Shown: positions 41,458 through 51,478 of the stretch, one piece after another
Layout: each line of letters starts with the position of its first letter
Numbering within the stretch: the stretch's first letter is position 1
Assembly: GCF_016862935.1 (NCBI RefSeq)
Contig: NZ_BONX01000028.1
Coordinates: 1-64,000, forward strand
Source: Plantactinospora mayteni
Lineage (GTDB): Bacteria > Actinomycetota > Actinomycetes > Mycobacteriales > Micromonosporaceae
Direction of reading: 5' to 3'
Length of the DNA stretch: 64,000 nucleotides
Made by a program: the position numbers and the translations under genes
Notes under the pieces: model-generated
Seen by the model: only the letters and a program-made list of their open reading frames with translations
Told to the model about the DNA's origin: nothing
Database searches by the model: none

Positions 41458-42779
41458 GATCCCGTGGCCTCGGTCCGGACCGGTCCCAGCACACCGAGTG
41501 GCGCCTCGACCTGGCCGGCGTCGCCGAGCACCACCGTGACCGCCCGGGCCGGAGCCAGATACTTCGCCGCCACCGTGGCCACGTCGTCCCGGGTCGCCTT
41601 CGCCAGCCGGGCGGCGTGCTCGGCCAGGAACTCCAGGCGCAGCCCGGAACCGGCGTACGCGCTGGCCACCGCCGCCAGCCCGGCCTGGGTCGAGATGCCG
41701 AGCTGGAGGGTGCCGAGGGCGTACTGGCGGGCCTGCTCCAGCTCGTCCTCCTTCGGCGGCAACGAGGCCAGTCGACCCAGCTCGTAGATCGTCTCCAGCA
41801 GGGCCGGCCCGGTCACCTCGGTGGCGACCTCGGCCGAGACCACCAACGCCGACCCGGCCACCGAGTGCTCGATGCTCGAGTGCGGCCCGTACGTGTAGCC
41901 CTTGTCCTCGCGGATGTTCTCCACCCAGCGGGACGAGAAGTAGCCGCCGAAGATCAGGTTGGCCAGTTGCAGCGCGGCATGGTCCGGATGGGTACGCGGC
42001 ACCGCCGGCAGCGCCAGCCGGACCGACGACTGCACCGAACCGGGCCGGTCCATCAGCAGCAGCGGTCCCGCCTCCAGTGGCGGGGTCGGCGGCAGCTCGG
42101 CCGACGCGCCGTCCCCGGTCCAGCCGCCGAGGGCCCGCTCCACCGCGTCCAGCGCGCTCGCCGGCTGCACGTCGCCGACCAGCAGCAGGATCCCGCCCGC
42201 CGGCCGTACCCGGGCGGCGTGCAGACTGCGCAGCGCCGCCGGCCGGACCGCCTCGACCTGCTCCGGCTCCGGCGTCTGCACCGCGTACGGGTGCTTGCCG
42301 TACATCCGCTTCAGCAGCGCCTTGCGGACCAGGTGGGTCGGCTGGCTCTGCGCCATCCGGATCCCGTCGATCAGCCGGGCCCGCTCGATGCCGACCTCGT
42401 CGTTCGGGTAGCTGGCCCCGGTCAGCACCTCGGCGAGCAGCTCCAGGATCCGGTTCAGCCCCGTCGAGAGGCCGGTACCGGAGATCATCAGCCGGTCGGC
42501 GTCGGCCCCGGCGGAGAGCCCGCCGCCCACCTTCTGCAACTCGGCGGCGAGCTGCACCGAGGTCATGGTTCCGGTGCCGGAGAGCAGCGTCTGGGACATC
42601 ATCAGGCCGCGGGCCAGGTGCGCCCCACCGAACGGCACCCAGAGCCGCAGCTCCACCAGCGGCACCGCCGGCCGGCGCAGCACGATCACCGTCAGCCCGT
42701 TGGGCAGGGTGTGCTCGACCTCGCGGGGCAGCTTGAGCTTGCGGTTCGGCCCGAGCGGGGGCAGCGTACGCACGGTCAC
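41454..42779 (-). CDS. M16-family protein, non-catalytic subunit
   Basis: A 441-residue pitrilysin-fold protein. The place of the zinc motif HxxEH reads GGAHLARGLMMSQTLLSG, so the catalytic residues are missing. The Arg/Tyr-type C-terminal region is retained (WVENIREDKGYTYGPHSS), as in the partner subunit of two-chain M16B peptidases. Its ATG overlaps the stop of the catalytic-subunit gene (ATGA), and its stop overlaps the nudC start, so three genes are tightly coupled. Confidence 0.88.
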   Translation of the reverse strand: MTVRTLPPLGPNRKLKLPREVEHTLPNGLTVIVLRRPAVPLVELRLWVPFGGAHLARGLMMSQTLLSGTGTMTSVQLAAELQKVGGGLSAGADADRLMISGTGLSTGLNRILELLAEVLTGASYPNDEVGIERARLIDGIRMAQSQPTHLVRKALLKRMYGKHPYAVQTPEPEQVEAVRPAALRSLHAARVRPAGGILLLVGDVQPASALDAVERALGGWTGDGASAELPPTPPLEAGPLLLMDRPGSVQSSVRLALPAVPRTHPDHAALQLANLIFGGYFSSRWVENIREDKGYTYGPHSSIEHSVAGSALVVSAEVATEVTGPALLETIYELGRLASLPPKEDELEQARQYALGTLQLGISTQAGLAAVASAYAGSGLRLEFLAEHAARLAKATRDDVATVAAKYLAPARAVTVVLGDAGQVEAPLGVLGPVRTEATGS

Positions 42780-44089
42780 CTGACACCTCCACCGGGAACG
42801 ACCTCGACGGCGGCCCGGCGCTGCGGTCGCAGGGTGGCGGCCGCTGCCCGCACCTGCTCCTCGGTGACCTCGCCGACCAGCCGGGGCAGCTCGCCCAGCA
42901 GCCCCGGATCACCCCGCTGCTGCTCCAGCACCGCCATCTGGAGCGTCCGGCCGAGCACCGCGTCCGTCTCCCGGAGCAGGTGGGTGGCCATCCGGGCCTG
43001 GGTCCGGGCCAGCTCGTCGGCGGCCAGCCCGTCGGTGGCGAGCCGGTCGAGTTCCTCGTCGATGGTCTGGAGTACCTTCTCCACCCCGCCGCCGGGCGGC
43101 AGGTGGGCCTGGAGCACCAGCGCGGTCGGGTCCCGTACGTCGAACGGGTCGCCCATCAGCCCGAGGTAGCCGCCGACGCTGGTCACCGTACGGTCCCGCA
43201 GCACCAGCCGCTCCACCAGCCGGGACGCGTCGCCGTCGGTGAGCACCTCGGCCAGTACCACGTACGGCAGGTAGCCGGCGAAGTCGCCGATCGGGTCCGG
43301 TACCCGCCACGCCGCCGCCACCGCCGGCAACGGCGCCAGCTTGTCGGTGTACGACTCCCGCCGCTCCCCGGTCAGGTCCGGCTCGGCGAAGTCGGGCCGG
43401 GCCGGTGCGGGCCGGGCCGGTACGTCCCCGAAATGCCGCTCGACCAGCGCCGTCGCCTCCGCCACGTCCAGGTCCCCACCGACCGCGAGTACGGCATTGC
43501 CGCAGGCGTAGTACCGGTCGAAGAAGTCGGTCGCGTCGGCGATGCTGGCACTTTCCAGGTCGTCGAAGGAGCCGTACCCGTCGTGCGCGTTGGCGAACGT
43601 GCCGAACAGGACCGGCGGCAGCCGCAGCCACGGAAAGCCGCCGTACGGCCGGTTCAGCACGTTGACCCGGATCTCCTCCTTCACCACGTCGACCTGGTTG
43701 CGGAGGTTCTCCTCGGTCAACCGCGGCCCGCGCATCCGGTCCGCCTCCAGGAAGAGGGCCCGCTCCAGCGCGTTGCTCGGCAACGTCTCCCAGTAGTCCG
43801 TGTAGTCCAGGTGGGTGGACCCGTTGAAGGTCCCGCCGGCACCCTGGACGTGCCGGAAGTGCGCCAGCTTCTCCAGGTTTTCCGAGCCCTGGAACATCAG
43901 GTGCTCGAAGAGGTGCGCGAAACCCGTCCGACCCTCCGGTTCCGACCGGATGCCCACGTCGTAGACGACCGCCACGCCGACCACCGGGGCACTGCGATCC
44001 GGGGCCAGCACCACCCGCAGGCCGTTGTCGAGGGTGAACCGCTCGACCGAATGCTTCGTCGCTGGAATTCTCGATCTTCCCGCCGCCAC
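42776..44089 (-). CDS. M16-family zinc peptidase, catalytic subunit
   Basis: A 437-residue pitrilysin-fold peptidase with the inverted zinc motif AHLFEHLMFQGSENL (HxxEH) and a downstream Glu region (LRNQVDVVKEEIRVNVLNRPYGG). It should form a clamshell dimer with the following subunit and degrade peptides in the cytoplasm. GTG 44089 is the start. It is first in a coupled run with the inactive subunit and nudC. Confidence 0.9.
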   Translation of the reverse strand: MAAGRSRIPATKHSVERFTLDNGLRVVLAPDRSAPVVGVAVVYDVGIRSEPEGRTGFAHLFEHLMFQGSENLEKLAHFRHVQGAGGTFNGSTHLDYTDYWETLPSNALERALFLEADRMRGPRLTEENLRNQVDVVKEEIRVNVLNRPYGGFPWLRLPPVLFGTFANAHDGYGSFDDLESASIADATDFFDRYYACGNAVLAVGGDLDVAEATALVERHFGDVPARPAPARPDFAEPDLTGERRESYTDKLAPLPAVAAAWRVPDPIGDFAGYLPYVVLAEVLTDGDASRLVERLVLRDRTVTSVGGYLGLMGDPFDVRDPTALVLQAHLPPGGGVEKVLQTIDEELDRLATDGLAADELARTQARMATHLLRETDAVLGRTLQMAVLEQQRGDPGLLGELPRLVGEVTEEQVRAAAATLRPQRRAAVEVVPGGGVR

Positions 44090-44171
44090 GAACCGACCCT
44101 AGCGCGTCCCGTCACCACCGGTGGCCGGGCTCGGCGTACCTGCCCATGCTTCGGGTGTGCCCGCGCCCGTC

Positions 44172-45119
44172 TCAGGTGGGGCGGACCGAGGCGAGAGCGT
44201 GCTCGACCACCCAGTCGAACTCCCGATGGGTGCCGGGTATCGAGATGTAGAGGACCGCGGCGGTCGACCGCCCCACGTCGATGCACGCCACCGCGGCCAA
44301 CTCGTCGGTGGCCCGCAACCGTGGCCGCTCGAAGTGCAGCCGGAACACGGAGACCCAGGCCGGCCGCCCGCCCAGGGTGGTCCGCCCGTCCCGGATCGAC
44401 TCCATCCGGTTCGGCTGCGGGTAGTACTCGGTCCGCACGTCGGTCGCCACCTGCCGACCGACACACTCCAGGTCGAAGGTGAGAGCGTCGTTCTCGGCCG
44501 CTGGCACGGCTGCCGACAGGATCGAGGCGTGGTAGTCGCTGAACCCGTCGTACTCCCGCTCGGTGACGAAGTGCTGCCCGACCTTGTACGGCACCTCCAG
44601 CGTCCCGGCACTCCACACCGCCTGCCACGGCTGCCACGGTGGGCCGTAGGTGGCGTACGAGATCCCCGCCTCCGGGTCGACGGTCCGCTCCCCGCTCAAC
44701 GGCTGCCCCGGCCCTTCCGGCGGAACAACCGGATCCGGATCCGGCACCGCCGGCCCCGGCGACCCGGGTACGCCCGGTGTCGGCGCACCCGGTGCGGCCT
44801 GGCCCGACGAGCCGGGCAGCGGGCACTTCCGGGCCAGCGGGGGCCGTACGTCCGTCGGCGCCTCCGGCCGACTCCACAGCGGGTCGACTCCGCCGGACAG
44901 GGTCAGCCCGAGCACCACCACCAGACCGATCACCAGTACGCTGCCGGCCGCCCCGGCGAACCACCACAGCCGACGATCCCGACGGCCTTTACCCCCAGCC
45001 GGTTCGGGCAGTTCCGGTGCCGGTACGGGCAGGCCGATCCGGGTGACGGCACCCGCCGACCAGGCGGCACCAGGCTGGGCCTCGGCACCGTCGGTCGCGC
45101 GCGGGACGTTAACCGGCAT
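44172..45119 (-). CDS. Single-pass membrane protein, unknown
   Basis: 315 residues. A cytoplasmic N-terminus is followed by a membrane helix at about 52-74 (LWWFAGAAGSVLVIGLVVVL), a Pro/Gly-rich linker and an extracytoplasmic domain with two Cys (PLARKCPLPG, LECVGRQVA). Conserved-looking blocks are ISYATYGPPWQPW and VACIDVGRSTAAVLYISIPG. This layout is common in actinobacterial envelope proteins. It may be co-transcribed with the peptidase genes 83 bases downstream. Function unknown. Confidence 0.72.
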   Translation of the reverse strand: MPVNVPRATDGAEAQPGAAWSAGAVTRIGLPVPAPELPEPAGGKGRRDRRLWWFAGAAGSVLVIGLVVVLGLTLSGGVDPLWSRPEAPTDVRPPLARKCPLPGSSGQAAPGAPTPGVPGSPGPAVPDPDPVVPPEGPGQPLSGERTVDPEAGISYATYGPPWQPWQAVWSAGTLEVPYKVGQHFVTEREYDGFSDYHASILSAAVPAAENDALTFDLECVGRQVATDVRTEYYPQPNRMESIRDGRTTLGGRPAWVSVFRLHFERPRLRATDELAAVACIDVGRSTAAVLYISIPGTHREFDWVVEHALASVRPT

Positions 45120-45403
45120 ACCCTCTAGTGAACACCACCGGCAGCCCGGTCAGCCGACCCGGCGGATCTCCTCCTGGTGCCGGCGGATCCCCTTCTGGTG
45201 CCGGCCGAGCCAGCCAAGCCGGGCCGTCACGGTCGCGGACCGAGGTCGGACACGGACACCGACCAGGGCGGGGTCGGGGGCCGGATCGCCCGCGTCGGGA
45301 TCAAGCCTGACCGCCCAGAGCGGATGATCCGGCCCCCGATCCCCACGCGAACCCGGCACATCCCGAACCCCGCACGCCCAACCCTCGGTCGCGCGAACGT
45401 AGC

Positions 45404-45616
45404 TCAGCCGTCTCCCGCGACAGTCAGCCCCATCTCGTCCCCGGGCGACGTCCCCACCGGTGCGTGCATCTCGACCACCTCGACGTTGCGCGCCCCGGCG
45501 GCAAAGCCGTACCACGGGGTGAACGCGACGAGCGTGGCGAGGAGCAGACCACTGACCGCGAGCGCGAGTACCACCAGGATCTCCCGCGCCGAGCCCTGAC
45601 CGACACGCACGGTCAT
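45404..45616 (-). CDS. Small single-pass membrane protein
   Basis: 70 residues, MTVRVGQGSAREILVVLALA, then a helix continuing VSGLLLATLVAFTPWYGFAA. A short acidic external tail follows. ATG 45616 follows GGAGG at about 6 bases. No known family. Between this gene and the previous membrane-protein gene, 45161-45202 holds two copies of a 21-bp unit (GGCGGATCTCCTCCTGGTGC). Confidence 0.6.
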   Translation of the reverse strand: MTVRVGQGSAREILVVLALAVSGLLLATLVAFTPWYGFAAGARNVEVVEMHAPVGTSPGDEMGLTVAGDG

Positions 45617-45967
45617 CGCAACCTCCCCCATCGCGACCCACCCCCGTGGCCGCTGGTTCCCCAGGACAGGATGGCCCTTCGATGGTTACTCCACAGTCGC
45701 CCATCGGACGCGATCAGGTGTATTCGCGGGCATAATTGCCCTGACCGATCGGAGAACGACCGCGCTGCCCGCTCGGGACAACGCCGTAGCGGGTCGCCCC
45801 GGCCTCACACTGTGTCACCCACCGGGGTCGCCAGGGCTCAGTGGGCAGGTGACCCCGGGACCGCCCGACCACCGAAGCGACGAGCGGGCGCGCCGGCCCG
45901 GATCGCCGAGGCGATCGCCCGACGAGAAGGGGCGACCGCGTGGCGGGCAACCGCCTGGAATGGGCGG
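45617..45967. other. 351-bp spacer, no gene seen
   Basis: It lies downstream of the DEAD-box helicase gene and upstream of the small membrane-protein gene, both minus-strand. It probably contains the helicase terminator and a promoter; no distinct motif was found. Confidence 0.4.
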
Positions 45968-47296
45968 TCAGGCGGCTCGGCGGAGTCGACGTGACCGTGA
46001 CGCGCGGCGAGTACCACCGTTTCCAGTCCGGGGCTTCGGCGCCGGTGCCGAGGCCGTCGCCCGCGAAGCCGCCACGGTTGTCGCCGGTTTCGTCGGCCGG
46101 GCCGCCGTCGCCTGGAGCGGAACTCCGGACGGAACCCGCGCTCCGGTGAGCCGTACCAGCGCCTGGTCACCGGGGCGGACCACCAGGGTTTCGGGCCTGA
46201 TCCCGGCGTCGTCCAGGAGCCGCGCCACCTCCCGGCGCTGTTCGGGCAGCACCAGGGTGACCACCCGGCCGGACTCGCCCGCCCGGGCCGTACGGCCGCC
46301 CCGGTGCAGGTAGTCCTTCGAGTCGGTCGGCGGGTCGACGTTCACCACCAGGTCGAGCCCGTCGACGTGGATGCCCCGGGCCGCCACGTCGGTCGCCACC
46401 AGCGCGCTCACCTGGCCGGTCCGGAACTGCTCCAGGGTACGGGTCCGCTGCGGCTGCGACTTGCCGCCGTGCAGGGCGGCCGCCCGTACGCCCCTGGTCA
46501 GCAACTGCCGGGCCAGCCGGTCGGCGCGGTGCTTGGTACCGACGAACAGGATGACCCGGCCGTCCCGGGCCGCGATCTCGGCCGTCGCCGTCGTCTTGTC
46601 CGCGGCCTCCACCTGGAGTACGTGATGGGTCATCGCGGTGACCGTGGCGGTCGTCGGGTCGACGGAGTGCGACACCGGATCGGTGAGGAACCGGCGGACC
46701 AGCCGGTCGACGCCCCGGTCCAGGGTGGCCGAGAAGAGCATCCGCTGCCCGCCCGGCGCGACCTGCCGCAACAGGTCGGTGACCTGCGGGAGGAAGCCCA
46801 TGTCGGCCATCTGGTCGGCCTCGTCGAGCACCGTGACGGCGACCTCGTCCAGCCGGCAGTCGCCCCGGTCGACCAGATCGGCGAGCCGCCCGGGCGTGGC
46901 GATCACCACCTCCGCGCCGGCCCGCAACGCCGCCGCCTGCCGGTTCAGCGACAACCCGCCGACCACAGTGGCGCAGCGCAGCCCGAGCGTGCGAGCGTAC
47001 GGGGCGAGGGCGGTGGTCACCTGCTGTGCCAGTTCACGGGTGGGGACCAGGACAAGCCCGAGGGGGCGGCCCGGCCGAGCCCGCCGCCCGGCCGTACGGG
47101 ACAGCAGGGGCAGGCCGAACGCGAGCGTCTTGCCGGAGCCGGTACGCCCCCGGCCGAGCACGTCCCGACCGGCCAGCGAGTCGGGCAGCGTGGCCGCCTG
47201 GATCGGGAACGGCGTGACGATGCCGTTCTCGGTCAACGCGGTGTGCAGTCCGGCGGCCAGCGGCGCGTCGGCGAACGAACGGATGGTGCGGGTCAT
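45968..47296 (-). CDS. DEAD-box RNA helicase
   Basis: A 442-residue superfamily-2 helicase. Motifs in order: Q-motif (ENGIVTPFPIQAATLP), motif I GRTGSGKT, Ia VPTRELAQQ, II LDEADQMADMGF, III SATLD, IV VGTKHRADRLA, V TDVAARGIHVDGLDLV, VI HRGGRTARAG. The C-terminal tail is basic and Ala/Arg-rich, a likely RNA-binding extension. Such helicases remodel RNA during cold and ribosome assembly, and a cold-shock gene lies just upstream on the same strand. ATG 47296 follows GGAAGG. Confidence 0.93.
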   Translation of the reverse strand: MTRTIRSFADAPLAAGLHTALTENGIVTPFPIQAATLPDSLAGRDVLGRGRTGSGKTLAFGLPLLSRTAGRRARPGRPLGLVLVPTRELAQQVTTALAPYARTLGLRCATVVGGLSLNRQAAALRAGAEVVIATPGRLADLVDRGDCRLDEVAVTVLDEADQMADMGFLPQVTDLLRQVAPGGQRMLFSATLDRGVDRLVRRFLTDPVSHSVDPTTATVTAMTHHVLQVEAADKTTATAEIAARDGRVILFVGTKHRADRLARQLLTRGVRAAALHGGKSQPQRTRTLEQFRTGQVSALVATDVAARGIHVDGLDLVVNVDPPTDSKDYLHRGGRTARAGESGRVVTLVLPEQRREVARLLDDAGIRPETLVVRPGDQALVRLTGARVPSGVPLQATAARPTKPATTVAASRATASAPAPKPRTGNGGTRRASRSRRLRRAA

Positions 47297-47517
47297 TACG
47301 GACCTTCCTCGAAGCGGTACGTGTCGAGGAAGGTCACCGGCGCCCGCCCCGGCGGCTCGGCCACCGGCGGCGGTACGCCCGGCGACCGCAGCCACGGACC
47401 GGGAGATACGCGGGAGCCAGCCCGTGCCGTCGGGCGCGGGCTGGCCGCGTCACCACGCCGGTCTGGGCGCGGTGGTCGAACTTCTTCTCTACGGCTGACG
47501 CCGCGGAGGGCGCTGGG

Positions 47518-47721
47518 TCAGATCGGGCGGATGTTCTCCGCCTGCGGGCCCTTCTGGCCCTGGGTGACCTCGAACTCCACCCGCTGGTTCTCGTCCAGGC
47601 TGCGGTAGCCCGAGCTCTGGATCGCGGAGAAGTGGGCGAAGACGTCGGCGCCGCCGCCGTCCGGGGTGATGAAGCCGAAGCCCTTGTCGGCGTTGAACCA
47701 CTTCACGGTGCCAATTGCCAT
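47518..47721 (-). CDS. Cold-shock domain protein (CspA family)
   Basis: A 67-residue OB-fold protein with RNP1 ([11 protein letters not shown]) and RNP2 (VFAHFSAI) motifs. Full CspA length. It binds single-stranded RNA/DNA and acts as an RNA chaperone. ATG 47721 follows GGAG. The region upstream to about 47915 lacks a gene; TAACGT on the minus strand (47909-47914) is a possible -10 element and would imply a leader of about 180 bases, typical of cold-shock genes. Confidence 0.95.
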   Translation of the reverse strand: MAIGTVKWFNADKGFGFITPDGGGADVFAHFSAIQSSGYRSLDENQRVEFEVTQGQKGPQAENIRPI

Positions 47722-47980
47722 GTGTTTCGTCTCCTGACGGAACGTTCGGCCCGCACCTGTTGCGGACCGAATAGTTGCCCACCGTCGCCGGTGAGCCGCT
47801 GTCGCTCTGGTCGCCCCGCCCGGAGAACTCCGGACATAACAAAGAGCGCCTACGGTCACAATCCCGCAGGCGCACACAGAGTCTCTGGGAACCAAAACTG
47901 CAACGCTGCCACGTTAGCACACCACGAGCCCGCCGGCGGGGATTCCGGCAGATCGAGGAGGTGACCCGGCCCTCGCGGGC

Positions 47981-50900
47981 TCAACCACCCGTCGCCGCCT
48001 CCGGCACCCGTGCCAGCAGCGCGGCCAGTCCGTCGGCGTCGAGCAGGTCCGCCGGGCGTACGGTCGCGTTGTCCCGTACGTAGTGGAAGGCGGCCCGGAC
48101 CCGGTCGACCGGCACACCCGCGAGTTCCGCCCAGGCCAGCCGGTACGCCGCCAACTGCACCGCGGCGGCGTCCGCCTCGACTCCGGTCGGCTGTCGACCG
48201 GTCTTCCAGTCGACCACGTCATAGCGCCCGCCGGGGAGGGTGAAGACGGCGTCCATCCGCCCCCGGACCAGCAGCCCGCCGATCGACGTGGCGAACGGCA
48301 CCTCGACCTCGACCGGGGTGCGCTCGGCCCACTCGCTGGTCAGGAACCGCTCCTGCAACTCGGCCAGTGCCTCGTCCGGCGCGGCGTCCGAGTCGGCCGC
48401 CCCGGGCAGTTCGTCGACGTCGAGCAGCCGGCTGATCCCGTACCGCTGCTCCAGCCAGGCGTGGAACGCGGTCCCCCGCCGGGCGTACGGCTCGGGGCGC
48501 CGGGGCATCGGCCGGCGCAACGCGCGGGCCAGCGCCGCCGGGTCCCGGCGCAGCGTCACGAGCTGCGAGACCGACAGGTGGCCGGGGAGCGCCACCTCGA
48601 CCGGTCCGGAGCGGTGGGCCAGCATGTCCCGCTCGGCGAGCAGTAGTTCGGCCTCCCGCCGCCACGCGGCTGCGACCGCCACGGCCTCCGGGTCCACCGG
48701 TGGCAGCTCCTCGGCGGCGGCCTCGTCCACCGCGCTGTCCGCTGGTTCGGCAGCGCTGACCGCTGGTTCGGCGGCGCTGACCGCTGGTTCGGCGGCGCTG
48801 ACCGTCGGCTCGGCGGCGGCGGGAGGGGGTTGTTCGGACATCAGGCGGCGGACCAGGGCGGCGGCCTCGGCGAGAGCCGGTCGTCGGGCGCCCAGCGGGT
48901 CGGCCGGCCACTCGGCCCGGAGCACCACCTCGGTGGTCGGATTGCTGGCGTCCGCCGCCGGCTCCGGCGCCCAGGCGTCGACCACGAAACCGCTCTCGCC
49001 GGCCTCGGGCGTGGTCAGACACCACTCGTACACCTCGGAGAGGAACGTCGACGGGCCGCGCGGTCGCTTCGTCCCCTCGCCCCACCAGTAGCCGGAGCAG
49101 AGCAGCAGCCGGCGCGGCCGGGTGACCGCCACGTACGCCAGCCGGCGTTCCTCCCGCTCGTCGTGCGCCCGCCAGTCGTCGCTGAAGGTGGCCAGCGCCC
49201 GGGCCACCGCCTTCTGGTCGTCGGCGTCGTGCAGCGCGAGTTCGGGCAGCCCGTTCGCGTCGCCGCGCAGCGGGAACGGCAGCACGCCGAGGCCGAGCAG
49301 GAAGTGGTCGGAGCCCCGGGCCGTACCGGGCCAGACGCCCTTGCTCAGGCCGGCGACCGAGACCACGTCCCACTCCAGGCCCTTGGCGGCGTGCGCGGTG
49401 AGGATCTGCACCGCACCCTCCACCACCTCGACCTCGCCCGGGGAGAGGCCCCGCTCCTCGTCCTCGGCGGCGGCGAGGAAGGCCAGGAAGGCGTGCAGCG
49501 GCGCACCGGCCGAGTCACCGGCGAACCGGGCCGCCACGTCGCCGAGCGCGTCCAGGTGCCCCCGGGCCAGGCCGGCGTCGCCGCCCCGGCCGTCGCTGCC
49601 GGCGCGTACCGCCACCTCGACGTCGAGGCCGATGGTCCGCTCGACGTCGGCGAGCAGGTCCGGCAACGGCTGGTCCAGGCGGTGCCGGAGCAGGCCGAGT
49701 TCCTTCGCGTACGCCCGCAGCCGGGCATAGCCCTCCGCCGAGTACGCCTGCGCCGGGCCGAGGTCGGCCAGCGCCTCGACCAGGGTCGCCTCGTCGAGTC
49801 GATCGGTCACGATCTCCGGCTCGTCGTCGCCGTCGGACCGGGGCAGTTCCCGCCGGGCGCGGGCGATCGCGGTGGCCCGGCGGTGCAGGGCGACCAGGTC
49901 GCGCGGGCCGATCCGCCAGCGTGCCCCGGTCAGCAGCCGGAGCAGCGCGGCACCGTCGGTCGGGTCGGAGAGGACCCGCAGGGTGCAGACCACGTCCCGG
50001 ATCTCCGGGGTGTCCAGCAGTCCGCCGAGGCCGACCACCTCGACCGGCAGTCCCCGGTCCCGCAGTGCCGCCTCGATTGCCGGGATCTGGCTGCGCAGCC
50101 GGACCAGTACCGCCGTCGTCGGCCGGGCCAGTACCGGGATCTGCTCCGGCAGCGCGTCCGGCATCCGGGCCGCACCCCGCCAGGCGGCCAGGATGCTGTC
50201 GGCGATCCAGTCAGCCTCGTCGGCGTACGTGTCGAGCAGCGCGCAGTGCACCGTGCCGCCGGCGTACCCCCGGCCGGTGCGGCCCGGGATCTCCTCGTCG
50301 ACCCGGAACGCGGCGGCCAGCTCGGCGACCTGCGCTCCGGCGGCGCGCAGCGGCGCGGCGAGCCCGTTGGCGACGTCCAGGATCTGCGGCCGGTTCCGCC
50401 AGCTCGTGGTGAGCGTCCGCACCTGCGCCGGGGTGCCGTCCGGCTGGGCGAACTCGGTCGGGAACCGGTCCAGGGTGCCGGCGCTGGCGCCCCGCCAGCC
50501 GTAGATCGACTGGCACGGGTCGCCGACGGCGGTCACCGGGTGCCCGCCGCCGTAGAGCGCGTGCAGCAGCACCACCTGGGCGTGGCTGGTGTCCTGGTAT
50601 TCGTCGAGCAGCACCACCCGGTAGCGCCCGCGCTCGATCGCGCCGACCTCCGGGTGGTCCCGGGCCACCAGCGCCGCCCGGGCGAGCTGGTCGCCGAAGT
50701 CCATCGCCTCGAAGTCGTCCTTGCGCTGGGCGTACGCCCGGACCAGCGGCAGCAGCCGCAGCCGGAGTTGCTGGATGTGCAGCGCCTTGCGTACGTCGGC
50801 GTAGACGCGGCCGGGTCGGGACTGCACCTCGGCGAAGAACCTGCCCGTCCAGGCGGCCAGGTCGTCCGGGGTGACCAGGTGTTCCGCCAGGTCGGCGGCG

Positions 50901-51478
50901 AGCGCCAGCACGGCGTCGGTGACGGTGCTCGGCTGCCGCTCCACCTCGGACATGTCCCCGTCGTGGTTACGGACCAGCGAGTCGACGATCTGCCAGCGGG
51001 ACGCCTCGGTGAGCAGCCGGGTCGACGGCTCGTACCCGCCGCGCAGCCCGTGCTCGGTGACGATCCGGGCCGCGTACGAGTGGTACGTCGCCACGGTCGG
51101 CTCACCGCCGAACGGGTCGTCGTCGCTGTTGCGACTGTTCCGGCCGAGCCGGCGCACCAGTTGGCCGAGCCGGGTGCGGATCCGCATCCCGAGTTCCCCG
51201 GCCGCCTTCCGGGTGAAGGTGAGGCCGAGGACGTGCCCGGGTTCGGCGTACCCGTTGGCGACCAGCCAGACCACCCGGGCGGCCATCGTCTCGGTCTTGC
51301 CGGAGCCGGCCCCCGCGACCACCAGCAGCGGTTCGACCGGCGCCGAGATGATCGCGGCCTGCTCCAGGGTGGGCGCCGGCAGCCGGAGCAGCTTGGCCAG
51401 CTCGACCGGGGTGTAGCGCGGTCCGGCGTCGGCGACCCGCTGGGGCGGGGGCGCGCTGAACAGCGAGGGCTGGGTCAC
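47981..51478 (-). CDS. adnB: AdnB subunit of the AdnAB helicase-nuclease
   Basis: An 1165-residue UvrD-like motor with a C-terminal RecB-like nuclease. Walker A is VVAGAGSGKTETMAARVVWL, motif II DEYQDTSHAQ, motif III VGDPCQSIYGWRGAS, and the helicase C-terminal region has AAKGLEWDVVSVAGL and YVAVTRPRRLLLC. The nuclease core reads GRMDAVFTL ... YDVVDWKTGRQP. In mycobacteria AdnB is the main motor of the complex that resects DNA double-strand ends. GTG 51478 overlaps the adnA stop (GTGA), coupling the subunits. A linker contains tandem AEPAVSA repeats. Confidence 0.93.
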   Translation of the reverse strand: MTQPSLFSAPPPQRVADAGPRYTPVELAKLLRLPAPTLEQAAIISAPVEPLLVVAGAGSGKTETMAARVVWLVANGYAEPGHVLGLTFTRKAAGELGMRIRTRLGQLVRRLGRNSRNSDDDPFGGEPTVATYHSYAARIVTEHGLRGGYEPSTRLLTEASRWQIVDSLVRNHDGDMSEVERQPSTVTDAVLALAADLAEHLVTPDDLAAWTGRFFAEVQSRPGRVYADVRKALHIQQLRLRLLPLVRAYAQRKDDFEAMDFGDQLARAALVARDHPEVGAIERGRYRVVLLDEYQDTSHAQVVLLHALYGGGHPVTAVGDPCQSIYGWRGASAGTLDRFPTEFAQPDGTPAQVRTLTTSWRNRPQILDVANGLAAPLRAAGAQVAELAAAFRVDEEIPGRTGRGYAGGTVHCALLDTYADEADWIADSILAAWRGAARMPDALPEQIPVLARPTTAVLVRLRSQIPAIEAALRDRGLPVEVVGLGGLLDTPEIRDVVCTLRVLSDPTDGAALLRLLTGARWRIGPRDLVALHRRATAIARARRELPRSDGDDEPEIVTDRLDEATLVEALADLGPAQAYSAEGYARLRAYAKELGLLRHRLDQPLPDLLADVERTIGLDVEVAVRAGSDGRGGDAGLARGHLDALGDVAARFAGDSAGAPLHAFLAFLAAAEDEERGLSPGEVEVVEGAVQILTAHAAKGLEWDVVSVAGLSKGVWPGTARGSDHFLLGLGVLPFPLRGDANGLPELALHDADDQKAVARALATFSDDWRAHDEREERRLAYVAVTRPRRLLLCSGYWWGEGTKRPRGPSTFLSEVYEWCLTTPEAGESGFVVDAWAPEPAADASNPTTEVVLRAEWPADPLGARRPALAEAAALVRRLMSEQPPPAAAEPTVSAAEPAVSAAEPAVSAAEPADSAVDEAAAEELPPVDPEAVAVAAAWRREAELLLAERDMLAHRSGPVEVALPGHLSVSQLVTLRRDPAALARALRRPMPRRPEPYARRGTAFHAWLEQRYGISRLLDVDELPGAADSDAAPDEALAELQERFLTSEWAERTPVEVEVPFATSIGGLLVRGRMDAVFTLPGGRYDVVDWKTGRQPTGVEADAAAVQLAAYRLAWAELAGVPVDRVRAAFHYVRDNATVRPADLLDADGLAALLARVPEAATGG
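48741..48824 (-). repeat. Four 21-bp tandem repeats inside adnB
   Basis: Units at 48741-48761, 48762-48782, 48783-48803 and a diverged fourth unit encode repeated AEPAVSA heptads in the linker between the helicase and nuclease domains. The reading frame is kept. Confidence 0.85.

Noticed and set aside
45150-45704. 184-residue minus-strand ORF overlapping the small membrane-protein gene
   Set aside because: Gly/Arg-rich shadow frame; the 70-residue frame has a proper binding site and a membrane helix.
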